Shown: one piece after another, positions 8,022 through 16,191 of the stretch
Layout: the number at the start of each line of letters is the position of its first letter
How positions within the stretch are numbered: the stretch's first letter is position 1
Notes under the pieces: model-generated
What the model was told of the DNA's origin: nothing
Database searches by the model: none
The model's input: only the letters and a program-made list of their open reading frames with translations
DNA from: a bacterium
GTDB lineage: Bacteria; CSSED10-310; JAJRTK01
Length of the DNA stretch: 30,755 nt
Reading direction: 5' to 3'
Assembly: GCA_024278345.1 (NCBI GenBank)
Contig: JAJRTK010000240.1
Location: 1 to 30,755 of the forward strand
Translations under genes and position numbers: made by a program

Positions 8022-9806
8022 TCATGGAGCCGGAGACCGCGATTCGGCTCTTCTTCCGGTCGAGGCCGAAGGCCTCCCGCCCCGTGACCGGAACAGCGCC
8101 AAAACCGTGAGAATGCTCAACAGTAGCCAAAGGAACGTGGGCGAATCTCCGTTTGAGACGACTGGGCCGGCTGAAGGTGGCGGTGTCCCGTTGGCGCCCC
8201 CGCCACCGGGTGTCGCCGTTGGCGGTGGACTGGGCGGAGTGGACTCAAACCAGAGTACGAGGTGCGAGCTGCTGCCTCGGGGGGAGACATCGCCATAAAT
8301 CGCAATGACGTGATCTCCATCAAAAACCTTGATCACGCCCTTTGACTCGCTATTTTCGGTCCGGGAGAAGGTCAAGTTCATGCCCTGGGAGACACTATTG
8401 AAGATCCCGGTATTCGGGCCTGTTTCCCTGATGGTCACACCAAGTCCACCAAGGGTTGAGCTCACAAAGATACGGGCGAGTTGATATGTCTCGGGGTTGG
8501 TGTTGAGATTCGAGTCAAAGACCGTAATGACCGCCTGATCCCGTTCGCTGTAGAAGTTTTCCTTGTTGAAGAACACCCGGCCCACCGCCTTGGGATCACC
8601 ACAATCGAAAAGGGCGGCGCAGATGGAACGGCGGAGCAAGGTCGTCAGCGCACTGTTTCCCCCGCTCCCTTCCAGGGAAGCCAGGGGGAGAGCAAAGAAA
8701 AGGCTCTTGAAACTACCGCCATCATAAAGGAGCGCCGCGGGATTTTCCTCGTCATCCTCCAGCCAGGTCTGGCCCCGGTGCGTCAGGCGGTCCGCTTCCA
8801 CGATCATTGAGCCATCCGTGGCCAAATAGAACTCCATGCCATCCGTGAGAGTACCAGAACTCCCGGAAAGCCGAGCTCCCGCCCCCAGCACATCGTTCTC
8901 CACCGTCTCAACTCCAAGATAGACAGAGGCAAAACTCTGAGTCGAAAGAGGCCCGTCTAAATCTCCGCTCTCTTCGTACAGGTAGTCCTGACTCGCGAAG
9001 AGAAGTGATCCTCCTTGCTCACCAAGAAAAGACTCCAGCAACTGCAATTCTCTGAAAGTTAACGTCTCGGTGAAGGCTTCTCCCGTAAACCAGAAAAGGA
9101 CATCATAATCCCTTAGATCTTTCGCCGCCAATTGGTCGCTCGTTTCGACAGAAAACAGGAACCCTGCCTCCTCAAGAGCCTGCTCCATGATCCACGACCT
9201 GTCGGGAAGCGTTGGCGAGGCGTCGTCGTCCACAAGCAGCAACCTTGGCAGCTCCTGAGTCGGACTTGGTACGGGGGTGAACAGGGGAAATGGAGTTTCA
9301 GTCGCCGTGGGGGTAAAGACTGGTGTAGGCGTCATTGTCGGAGTCGGAGATGGCGAACCGGGCGAATAAGCAAACCAGGGGGCCGCAGCCGTGATTTGTT
9401 CGAAAGGGACTAGGTCCTGGTAGACCGCAGCCACCACGTCGCCATGCCCGACGAGAATCGTCGAGCTGCTTCCGGAGCTTCCTGAAACACTGAAATGGAG
9501 AGTTCCCGTGAAAATTGTCGAATTTTTGGAGATCTCGGTCAAGACAAGCTGGATGCCCACGGGATCCGAGTTCGAAAGAACGGAAACGACGACGGCCTGG
9601 GGGCTGCCTGGATCGGTATCAAGGTCCGCATCATCGAGTTGAACGACAGCCTGTGTACTTTCTCCGACGTATTGTGGCTGATCAAAGTCTAGAGTCGCCG
9701 CCGCCACGGGTTGCCAGCAAAAAAGCATCAGCCCTAGCAAAGAAGGACAACGCAAACCTGGAGCCCTCCGTTCATCCCTTATGTTTTGGAAGAAGATCTG
9801 TTTCAA
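8022..9806 (-). CDS. Secreted, C-terminally anchored beta-domain protein with Pro/Thr linker
   Basis: A 594-residue exported protein. The signal peptide ends near residue 36 (LLGLMLFCWQPVAAA). A beta domain (about 38-135) is followed by a Pro/Thr-rich linker (about 148-182, PTPTMTPTPVFTPT). A central domain (about 187-400) begins PRLLLVDDDAS and looks like a class I glutamine-amidotransferase-like Rossmann region without visible catalytic residues. A second beta domain (about 406-515) resembles the first: VFFNKENFYSERDQAVITVF compares with LDFDQPQYVGESTQAVVQL, and both have GDHV/GHGD-VIAIYGD/VAAVYQD endings. A Pro/Gly linker, a hydrophobic segment (PTFLWLLLSILTVLALF) and an Arg-rich tail then resemble sorting signals such as PEP-CTERM or MYXO-CTERM. 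The start is TTG overlapping the methyltransferase stop (TTGA); a TTG at 9755 behind GGAGG is an alternative. Function unknown. Confidence 0.8.
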   Translation of the reverse strand: MKQIFFQNIRDERRAPGLRCPSLLGLMLFCWQPVAAATLDFDQPQYVGESTQAVVQLDDADLDTDPGSPQAVVVSVLSNSDPVGIQLVLTEISKNSTIFTGTLHFSVSGSSGSSSTILVGHGDVVAAVYQDLVPFEQITAAAPWFAYSPGSPSPTPTMTPTPVFTPTATETPFPLFTPVPSPTQELPRLLLVDDDASPTLPDRSWIMEQALEEAGFLFSVETSDQLAAKDLRDYDVLFWFTGEAFTETLTFRELQLLESFLGEQGGSLLFASQDYLYEESGDLDGPLSTQSFASVYLGVETVENDVLGAGARLSGSSGTLTDGMEFYLATDGSMIVEADRLTHRGQTWLEDDEENPAALLYDGGSFKSLFFALPLASLEGSGGNSALTTLLRRSICAALFDCGDPKAVGRVFFNKENFYSERDQAVITVFDSNLNTNPETYQLARIFVSSTLGGLGVTIRETGPNTGIFNSVSQGMNLTFSRTENSESKGVIKVFDGDHVIAIYGDVSPRGSSSHLVLWFESTPPSPPPTATPGGGGANGTPPPSAGPVVSNGDSPTFLWLLLSILTVLALFRSRGGRPSASTGRRAESRSPAP

Positions 9807-10957
9807 TTAGGTTGTCCGTTCAAGTCGGGTCGTTTCCGAGCCACAAAGATCATCCCCAACGCACTCCCGCCAAAAAGCCGCCCAAGGGAAAGAGCAATCT
9901 TCATCAAAGGGCGATATCGAGGTTTGTTCAGCCTCCCCATCAACCAGTCGTAGTAGCGCCCCCTCGTCAACCAGTTCCCAAGGATTTCCAAGTAAAAGCC
10001 TTGGTAATCAATCACTTCGAAGCCGTTTTGCTCCAACAATTGATGGACCCGTTCGCAACTCATCTCACTGAGGTGGTCGGGACTAATAGGAGTCTTTGTC
10101 GCCGACAACCTGTTGGAAAGCCGATTGAGATTCGGGGTGGTCAAGATGAGAATCCCTTCTTTACCCAGAACGCGGCACCATTCCTCTAGGGTGGAACGGG
10201 GTTCTCTCACGTGCTCGATGATCTCGCCGGCAAACACGCCGGCAAACGAGGCATCGGAAAAGGGAACCCTTTCGCAATCCGCGACGATCCACTGGCGATG
10301 GGGTTGTTGCCGCCGTCGCCGACGCAGCAGCCCCTCGCCGAGATCCGTCAGGGTGAGGGAAAAAGGCCAGTCATCCTGGATCTCCAAGAAAAGGGAGTTC
10401 CCGCAACCAACATCGAGGACATTTGATTCCGGAGCAAAGTAGTTCTCGAAGAGCTGCTTCAGGATCCTGAGCTTGTACGCGTGGAGCGTAAGGAGGAAGG
10501 TATTGTTTTCCGTTGCATATCCGACGCCATCATGGAGGTCCTCATAGTAGGTTTTTAGAACCTCTGGATCTTTGTATTTCAGATAGATCGGCCGATTCTC
10601 CAAAATCCGGTTGCCTCGGTTTCTGGTGAGAACCATGACCTCCTGTATCGGGGCAAATTGGTAATTCTGGTTGAACCAAGCGTCGTCGGCTCTCCGCAGC
10701 TCATTCCCTACCAACAGGCGAACGCTTGCTTCGTCGATCTTCGTGAAATCCAGCTCCACCAATGCCTCCCCGGATCGAGGAGGATCGACGAACAGCCACC
10801 AACCTAGATGATACTGAGGGTGTTCGGCTTTCTGAAACCGGTAGATATCGATGGTGAGGCGAAGCCCCTTTCGAACGGAACGATTGAGAACCACACGAAA
10901 GTTCGAGCGCCCGCCACGCAGCTCGATATCCTGATCGGGAAGTTGAACAAAGGCCAT
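9803..10957 (-). CDS. SAM-dependent methyltransferase with an extra N-terminal domain
   Basis: A 384-residue protein. Residues about 175-320 form a class I methyltransferase of the Methyltransf_11 type: motif I VLDVGCGNSLFLE binds the SAM methionine side, an acidic residue follows in TLTDLGEGLL, then FAGVFAGEIIEHVREP (motif IV region) and GILILTTPNLNRLSNRL. The first 140 residues (IELRGGRSNFRVVLNRSV; YHLGWWLFVDP) form a separate domain I do not recognise. Family members with an EHV-x-x-P motif often act on quinones, sugars or lipids; the substrate here cannot be read. Its stop overlaps the start of the surface protein gene, so it may modify that protein or its attached glycan, as inference only. 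The M23 gene lies 89 bases upstream. Confidence 0.85.
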   Translation of the reverse strand: MAFVQLPDQDIELRGGRSNFRVVLNRSVRKGLRLTIDIYRFQKAEHPQYHLGWWLFVDPPRSGEALVELDFTKIDEASVRLLVGNELRRADDAWFNQNYQFAPIQEVMVLTRNRGNRILENRPIYLKYKDPEVLKTYYEDLHDGVGYATENNTFLLTLHAYKLRILKQLFENYFAPESNVLDVGCGNSLFLEIQDDWPFSLTLTDLGEGLLRRRRRQQPHRQWIVADCERVPFSDASFAGVFAGEIIEHVREPRSTLEEWCRVLGKEGILILTTPNLNRLSNRLSATKTPISPDHLSEMSCERVHQLLEQNGFEVIDYQGFYLEILGNWLTRGRYYDWLMGRLNKPRYRPLMKIALSLGRLFGGSALGMIFVARKRPDLNGQPN

Positions 10958-11046
10958 GACGCAGCCCCTCTACCACATGCAAACCGTCACACAAGCCCAA
11001 TGAGTATACGAGCAACCTCGCGTTTGAGCCAAACCCGATATCCGGG

Positions 11047-12318
11047 TCATTGCTTGTCGCAAAATGGAGAGGCGATGGCAAACAAGAGAGGGACTCTGTC
11101 AAGTTGCGCCGCAAGGGTTGCTACCAATTCACCAAATGGCTTCCGGTCTTTGCTGGCAAGGGGAGCACTCGTAGGCAAATCCGCCCTCAGAGGATCGACG
11201 GAGCGTCCGTATTTGATGATCTCGTAGTGCAGATGGGGTGCCGTGGACAACCCAGACTGGCCGACATAACCAATCACATCCCCCTGCCGCACGAGCTTGC
11301 CCTTTCGCAATCCTGACGCGAAGCGGCGTAAATGGGCATAAAGGGTATTGTAAACAGCACCGTGGGAAATCTTGATGGTCCGGCCAAAGCCACCCTTCCT
11401 GCCAACGAATTCCACCTTTCCGTCCCCAGCGGCATAGATAGGAGTCCCGGATCGGGCAGAGATATCGATGCCGTTGTGGGGGCGCCTGCGGCCTGTGACA
11501 GGATGGCGCCGGCTTCGGAGAAACCTCGAGGATATTCTCCGGTAGCGAGCCAAGGGCTTTCTCATCAGCGAGCGCCGAAGAGGGTTACCGCTTTCATCGT
11601 AGTAAGAACTCTGGAAACGGTAAGCACGATGGACTTCCCCGCCCGCCGAGATTTTCGCTGCAATGATGTGTCCCGTCTTCACGGGGTTCCCGCGATCAAA
11701 GAACACCTCCGCGAGCATGGAAAACGAGTCGCCCGGTCTGAGGTCGCTGTTGAAGTCTAGGACCGCGGAGTATATCTCCATCATCTGGAGCACTAGATGG
11801 GTGGGGACTTTCGCCTCCATGGCGGCTTTGTAGAGGCTACTGTCGATCACCGCGTCGAAGCGCTGAATGCGGCGCTCCAAGAGACTACTCTCCACCCGCG
11901 CGGAAAAACCATCGCCATCCCTGGCCACAACCAGCAACCGCTGGTCATCGATGGAGTATTCGAAAGCCAGCAACGAGTCCGTCGCCAAATCAAAGCTCCC
12001 CCTAAGAAGCCGCCCCTTCCGTAGTTCCCTTAAATTAAAGACTTTCCGGCAGCTTCTCGCAAATTTCTCGATGGTTTCCGGCGACAACCCCCATCCCGTG
12101 AGAATCCTCGACAGGCTGTCCCCACGGCGAATCCTGTGGGACCGGACGACCGCCGAGCTGCCCGCCGAACTTGGAGTCATCTCCAGAGATCCGGCTTTGA
12201 CTTCCACCTGAACCCTGGGCGGGTAAACGTGATGATAGCTCGTATGCGTGAGGGTGGGCCAAGCCACCAAAAGCAAAAAAAATGAAATCCCACTGGCATA
12301 CCGCTTTGACATTCGCAT
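11047..12318 (-). CDS. Periplasmic M23 murein endopeptidase (MepM-like)
   Basis: A 423-residue zinc endopeptidase expected to cut peptide cross-links in peptidoglycan. The frame is open up to 12399, but the ATG at 12318 is chosen because a signal anchor follows directly (RYASGISFFLLLVAWPTL). Next come a LysM/OapA-like stretch (HRIRRGDSLSRILTGWGLS), a central region typical of MepM/Csd3 proteins (FDLRPGDSFSMLAE-like), and the LytM domain. Zinc ligands are visible as H281 and D285 (HNGID) and H364 in HLHYEI; H362 and the His of YAHLRRF are the usual catalytic partners. All are intact, so it should be active and not an EnvC-like activator. Confidence 0.9.
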   Translation of the reverse strand: MRMSKRYASGISFFLLLVAWPTLTHTSYHHVYPPRVQVEVKAGSLEMTPSSAGSSAVVRSHRIRRGDSLSRILTGWGLSPETIEKFARSCRKVFNLRELRKGRLLRGSFDLATDSLLAFEYSIDDQRLLVVARDGDGFSARVESSLLERRIQRFDAVIDSSLYKAAMEAKVPTHLVLQMMEIYSAVLDFNSDLRPGDSFSMLAEVFFDRGNPVKTGHIIAAKISAGGEVHRAYRFQSSYYDESGNPLRRSLMRKPLARYRRISSRFLRSRRHPVTGRRRPHNGIDISARSGTPIYAAGDGKVEFVGRKGGFGRTIKISHGAVYNTLYAHLRRFASGLRKGKLVRQGDVIGYVGQSGLSTAPHLHYEIIKYGRSVDPLRADLPTSAPLASKDRKPFGELVATLAAQLDRVPLLFAIASPFCDKQ

Positions 12319-12739
12319 GCTCACTTCAAACAACCAAGCAAGGATGACGCCCGAAGGCAAACCGAACCCGCGCTTTTCCCCGCTTCCCCAGGAAAACAAA
12401 TAACGTGCCTATAAGGTGACACATAATGGGAGTGTCAGGTGCAGAAATAGCAAGTTCCAATACAACCCGCAAATCAGAGTTTACCAAAATCACTGGACCC
12501 AAGGGAAAAAAAACCGGCGGCGGATCGTCAGGAAAAACCTCCACCGGAACTCTTCCAATGATGCCCATCGACAAGCACAGTCCAATATATCTACACATAG
12601 CCCATGAATTCTGTCAAGCCCCGGTGAGGAAATGCGATATCCATGCAGGGATCGCAACGATGTACTCGAGGCGGAGCCGTCACTACGAATTTGTCGCGGC
12701 GACTGATTCATCGCCTCCCCGGGGCGGATTCAAGGCGAA
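12319..12739. other. Intergenic region and probable long leader of the M23 gene
   Basis: Roughly 420 bases between the M23 and DHH genes. Part of it (about 12400-12610) is clearly more AT-rich than its surroundings. Short frames on both strands show no recognisable protein. If the promoter at 12588-12617 is right, the M23 transcript would carry a leader of about 260 bases. I do not recognise a riboswitch in it. Confidence 0.45.
12588..12617 (-). promoter_or_regulatory. Candidate sigma-70 promoter for the M23 gene
   Basis: On the minus strand a perfect -35 TTGACA (12617-12612) is followed after 18 bases by TAGATA (12593-12588), within a TA-rich stretch. The -10 match is only moderate. Confidence 0.4.
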
Positions 12740-13831
12740 TCACGAGGATCGACGAAAAATAGCGGGCAGGGTAACGGGCAAGTCCATCTGGACCGACAAC
12801 ATGGCTGCGGCCACAGGTACGGCCCGGCGCAAGGCATCTCCCAGCGAGCCTCGCAACTTGGCGCCAGCGGCATGTTGATGGCCCCCGCCATGGAGTTTCT
12901 TGGCAATTTCAAGGACATTTGCCCTCCCCTTTGAGCGAAGGCTGAGCTTGACCTCTCCCCCCTCGATCTCCTGAAAAAAGAGAACGACCTCAACGGATTC
13001 CAGCTCCCGCGGTGTTTCTGAGAAGCAGGCCATTTCATCCGCCGTCACCCCAAATCGGGCCATTTCCTCGCGGCTCACCTGGAGCCAGGCTAACTTGCCT
13101 TCCTCGCTCATTTCGAGCGAAAGCATCAAGTGGGCCGCCATTCTGTAACGTGCCAAAGAGCTTCGTTGGAACAAGTTCCGGTAGATTTCCGAGTGGGAAA
13201 TGCCGGTTTCCAAGAGCTCCGCGGCGATCCGGTGGACCCGGGGAGACGAGTTCGTATGGGAAAAACAACCTGTATCGGTAAGGAGTGACACGTAAAGAGG
13301 CAACGCCAGCTCCTGCGTCAGCTCCATGGGCCAACGCCGCACCAACTGGTAAACGAGTTCCCCGGTGGCCGAGGCTTCGGTATCGATGAGGCTCAGATCC
13401 GAGACTTCATCTCCTGATGGGTGATGGTGGTCGAGACAAATGGTGAGGGCATCGCTACCGAGCACATAGCCTTCCATCCCCCCCAGGCGACTGGTGCTGG
13501 CAATATCGACGATGAAGATGACCTCCGGAGAATAGCGTTCTAATGCTGGTTTCAGCTCATCGAAACTCTTGATGAGGCGCAGTGGATCCAAAAAGTGGTA
13601 GGCGGAATGCAAAGGACTGTCATTCACGATCCACACCTGTTTCCCGATTTTCTCCAGAAAGTAAGCAATCGCCAACTGTGAGCCAATTCCATCGCCATCC
13701 GGTTTGATGTGGGTCGTCAGCAAGAAGCGACAATGAGCATCGACGACATGAATGAGCCGATTCCACAACCCATGCGGAAGCCCGCTCTCTATCACCCTGG
13801 GCGAATGGGGAAACTGGATTTGAGTTTGCAT
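12740..13831 (-). CDS. DHH/DHHA1 phosphoesterase, NrnA-type oligoribonuclease / pAp phosphatase
   Basis: A 363-residue DHH-family phosphoesterase. The N-terminal domain has THIKPDGDGIGSQLA (metal ligands H41, D45, D47), IVDIAS (D109) and the family motif LDHHHPS (about 133-139). The C-terminal DHHA1 domain has KLSLRSKG and KLHGGGHQHAAG, the substrate-binding Gly-rich loop. NrnA-type enzymes degrade nano-RNAs and, in several bacteria, dephosphorylate 3'-phosphoadenosine 5'-phosphate or cleave pApA from c-di-AMP breakdown. There are no N-terminal membrane helices, so it is not a GdpP-type protein. A promoter and 5' end lie close upstream. Confidence 0.87.
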   Translation of the reverse strand: MQTQIQFPHSPRVIESGLPHGLWNRLIHVVDAHCRFLLTTHIKPDGDGIGSQLAIAYFLEKIGKQVWIVNDSPLHSAYHFLDPLRLIKSFDELKPALERYSPEVIFIVDIASTSRLGGMEGYVLGSDALTICLDHHHPSGDEVSDLSLIDTEASATGELVYQLVRRWPMELTQELALPLYVSLLTDTGCFSHTNSSPRVHRIAAELLETGISHSEIYRNLFQRSSLARYRMAAHLMLSLEMSEEGKLAWLQVSREEMARFGVTADEMACFSETPRELESVEVVLFFQEIEGGEVKLSLRSKGRANVLEIAKKLHGGGHQHAAGAKLRGSLGDALRRAVPVAAAMLSVQMDLPVTLPAIFRRSS

Positions 13832-13867
13832 GGCGTTTGCCCGGTGGAGAAAATCGAAAAGAAATGT

Positions 13868-13896
13868 AGGGTATGGAAAGACCCCTCCAAAGTCAA
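13868..13896 (-). promoter_or_regulatory. Candidate sigma-70 promoter for the DHH phosphoesterase gene
   Basis: On the minus strand TTGACT (13896-13891), a 17-base spacer, then TACCCT (13873-13868), about 37 bases before the ATG at 13831. The -35 is good and the -10 is weak. Confidence 0.4.
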
Positions 13897-14308
13897 AGGC
13901 GATGGGTCGATGGCCAGCGTTCCTTCCATTGGCTCCTTACTTTCCCACCCCGGAATGTGGCAAAACCATCACATTACGATGAAGCCAGCTTCTACCTCGC
14001 CACGGCGAGGCAGAGGCTGTCGTCCTCCTTCCTCCGGACTCTGAGAAGTGTCTCCGCTTCTCCACCCCGACAAAAACAGGAGTTCGAAGGATAAGAAAAA
14101 AACTTCACCTTGATAATCGACTATTTCTAAAGGCATTTCCAGGCGTCACACCATTGGATTGTGTTCTCGCGGTGTAACAATCTTGTCACCAAAGAAGCGA
14201 TTCGCTCAATCCAGTTTCGAGGCATACAGAAACCAAGAAGTCGAAAACAATTCAACGACAGTGAGTTTCTAGCTTTGGCTCAATAAATGCAACAAGGCAT
14301 GGCAATCG

Positions 14309-14336
14309 TTGATTTGTTGCTGTGTTTTTCTATTTT
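14309..14336 (+). promoter_or_regulatory. Candidate promoter for the subtilisin-like protease gene
   Basis: TTGATT (14309-14314), a 16-base spacer, then TATTTT (14331-14336). It is about 45 bases before the ATG at 14381, in an AT-rich stretch. Confidence 0.35.
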
Positions 14337-14380
14337 TCATGCCGCAACCGGCGAGATTTCGCATTTTAGGAGACGACCTC

Positions 14381-15919
14381 ATGAAGTTTTTCGCAAAGTC
14401 CTTCTTGGTAGTGGCCTTGGCCCTTACCTCCACGGTGGCTCTGGCGCAGAAGGCTGGGGAGATCATCCCGGGCAAGTGGCTCGTGGGTTACGATGCCACG
14501 CAAAGAGCTGCGGTGAGCATCCTGAGCGCTGATGTTGAAGCACTGGGTGGCAAGGTGTCAGCGGATATCCCCATCGCCAATGCAGTGGCTGTCGAAATGT
14601 CGGCAACAGCCGTAGAAGAACTCCGCCGAAATCCAGCCGTCCTTTATGTTGAGCCGGATCGCTATGTCGTCGCGTTCGGGACGTTGAATCCCGGCCCCTT
14701 CCTGGTGGGCGAAGTGCGACCGTACGGAATCGATATGGTCAATGCCCCGGCCGCTTGGAGTGTGACCAAAGGAAGCGGAGCCAAGGTTGGCCTTCTCGAT
14801 ACGGGTTACGATCTCAACCATGAAGACATGGTCAACATCGCCGGTTCCAAGAGCTTTGTCGGCGGCTCGGTGCAGGATGGAGCGGGGCACGGGACGCACA
14901 CCGCGGGCACGATTGGTGGCCCGGAAAACGGTGTCGGAGTTGTCGGTGTCGCGCCGCAGGTTTCCCTCTACATCGGGAAGGTTCTCTCTGACAGCGGCGG
15001 TGGCTCACTCTCCGGAATCGCTTCAGGGATCAACTGGGCAGCGGGGCAGGGTGTGAACGTCATCAGCATGAGTCTTGGTGGCCCCAGCGGCTCGTGGACG
15101 ATGGAAACGGCTTGTAACAATGCGCGCAACGCTGGCGTTTTCGTGGTCGCCGCAGCGGGTAATGACAACACCTCTACAAAATCCTATCCCGCCGGTTATG
15201 CATCGGTTTTCGCGGTCATGGCCATTGACCAAAACAAGGAAAAGGCTTCTTTCTCCAACTACGGGGATTGGGTAGATGTTGCGGCGCCTGGCGTGGGAAC
15301 TCTCTCCACGGTTCCCATGGGGACCGGTGGCAGCGCCAACACCATTTTCTCCGGTGCAAACCATGACAGCAACGCAATCCAGGGAAGCCAGACGGGAACG
15401 GTTGCGGCCTCCGTTTACGACTGCGGCCTTGCCAACGGCACGGGCGGTTCCTGCCCGGGTGCCGTTTCCGGAAACATTGCCCTCATTCAGCGCGGTGAGA
15501 TCTCCTTCGCTGACAAGGTTGCCCATGCTGAAGCAGCCGGTGCCGCAGGCGTGATTATCTACAACAACGCTCCGGGCAACTTCAACGGAACTATCGGCGA
15601 TGCAACAACCGCTTTGGTAGCCGTATCGATTTCCCAGGAAGACGGCCTGGTTCTCCAAGGCCTGGGCGATGGCGCCTCTGCCACACTCTCCTTTGAAGCG
15701 GACAACTACTCGAAGTACAGTGGAACTTCCATGGCTTGCCCGCACGTGGCTGGCGTCGCGGCCCTCCTGATGGCAGCAGCCACGGGCACGGTGAGTGTGG
15801 ATCAGATCGAAGCCGCCCTCATCAACACGGCTGAGGATCTTGGCAGTCCCGGAAAAGACAACACCTTCGGCAACGGCCTCGTGGATGCCAATGCCGCACT
15901 GGGTTACCTTGGTTTCTAA
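14381..15919 (+). CDS. Secreted subtilisin-like serine protease (S8) with PA-type insert
   Basis: A 512-residue preproprotein. The ATG at 14381 follows an AGGAG ribosome site and begins a clear signal peptide (FLVVALALTSTVALA, cut near residue 22). Residues about 30-95 form an inhibitor I9-type propeptide. The S8 domain starts near 115; the catalytic triad is visible as D140 (GLLDTGYD), H170 (GHGTHTAG) and S450 (YSGTSMACPHVAG), with the oxyanion Asn in AAAGNDN (about 261). Between about 335 and 440 a protease-associated-like domain is inserted (NIALIQRGEISFADKVAHAE; AAGVIIYNNAPGNF), as in cell-envelope and some thermostable subtilases. There is no C-terminal anchor, so it is probably released. 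It is monocistronic: its own promoter region lies before it and a strong terminator after it. Confidence 0.95.
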   Translation: MKFFAKSFLVVALALTSTVALAQKAGEIIPGKWLVGYDATQRAAVSILSADVEALGGKVSADIPIANAVAVEMSATAVEELRRNPAVLYVEPDRYVVAFGTLNPGPFLVGEVRPYGIDMVNAPAAWSVTKGSGAKVGLLDTGYDLNHEDMVNIAGSKSFVGGSVQDGAGHGTHTAGTIGGPENGVGVVGVAPQVSLYIGKVLSDSGGGSLSGIASGINWAAGQGVNVISMSLGGPSGSWTMETACNNARNAGVFVVAAAGNDNTSTKSYPAGYASVFAVMAIDQNKEKASFSNYGDWVDVAAPGVGTLSTVPMGTGGSANTIFSGANHDSNAIQGSQTGTVAASVYDCGLANGTGGSCPGAVSGNIALIQRGEISFADKVAHAEAAGAAGVIIYNNAPGNFNGTIGDATTALVAVSISQEDGLVLQGLGDGASATLSFEADNYSKYSGTSMACPHVAGVAALLMAAATGTVSVDQIEAALINTAEDLGSPGKDNTFGNGLVDANAALGYLGF

Positions 15920-15941
15920 GAAGCTAGCCTAGGACATCGAA

Positions 15942-15977
15942 GACAAGTGGCCGTCCCTGCGGGGACGGCCACTTGTC
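15942..15977 (+). terminator. Rho-independent terminator with a perfect 16-bp stem
   Basis: GACAAGTGGCCGTCCC (15942-15957) pairs perfectly with GGGACGGCCACTTGTC (15962-15977) around the loop TGCG, 23 bases after the protease stop. The following bases are GTTTCG, only a short T-run. The symmetric stem could also stop transcripts coming from the right. Confidence 0.85.
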
Positions 15978-16119
15978 GTTTCGGGGAGCCCGCAAAGGGA
16001 CAATGGGGAGACACGCGCTCAATCAGATACGCGGCGTAGAGGCGCGGAGGAAACCGTTGAACTCAGCCGGCCCCGGTCAGCGGTGACAACCTTCGAGATC
16101 TCACTGTCGTCAGCCCCCG

Positions 16120-16180
16120 GTGAATCTTAGGAAGGGCGCCGGGGCCTTCGGCCCTGACCCGGCGGAGGCTCCGGCGACCA
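16120..16180 (+). repeat. Hairpin block related to family 1, without the 23-bp array (copy 3)
   Basis: It aligns with 18473-18535: GTGAATC, then GCGCC-(A/G)-GGG, TTCGGCCCTG, CCCGGCGGAGG and CTCCG in the same order and spacing. The first hairpin is GGGCC/GGCCC around TTC here and CCAGGG/CCCTGG in the other copy. It sits between the protease terminator and the end of the receiver-like gene. Confidence 0.72.
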
Positions 16181-16191
16181 CGGACGCCAAC

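Larger units (their letters stand above)
13832..14380. other. Divergent intergenic region between the DHH and protease genes
   Basis: About 550 bases with no convincing gene. It holds small hairpins (CCTCGC/GCGAGG at 13995-14010; GAGAAG/CTTCTC at about 14042-14063). It also has a trio of related half-sites upstream of the protease: GTCACACC (14145-14152), GGTGTAAC (14171-14178) and GTCACC (14185-14190). The last two form an imperfect dyad that may bind a regulator of the protease gene. Confidence 0.45.

Noticed and set aside
12319-12399. Upstream start of the M23 gene at 12399
   Set aside because: The extra 27 residues precede the signal anchor and are not typical for the family; the ATG at 12318 fits better.
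12326-12598. Small minus-strand open frame of 90 codons before the M23 gene
   Set aside because: No recognisable family, no good ribosome site, and it fits the AT-rich leader better.
15978-16190. tRNA or other RNA gene in the GC-rich stretch after the protease
   Set aside because: No cloverleaf or CCA-adjacent acceptor stem could be built; part of it is instead a copy of the family 1 hairpin block.
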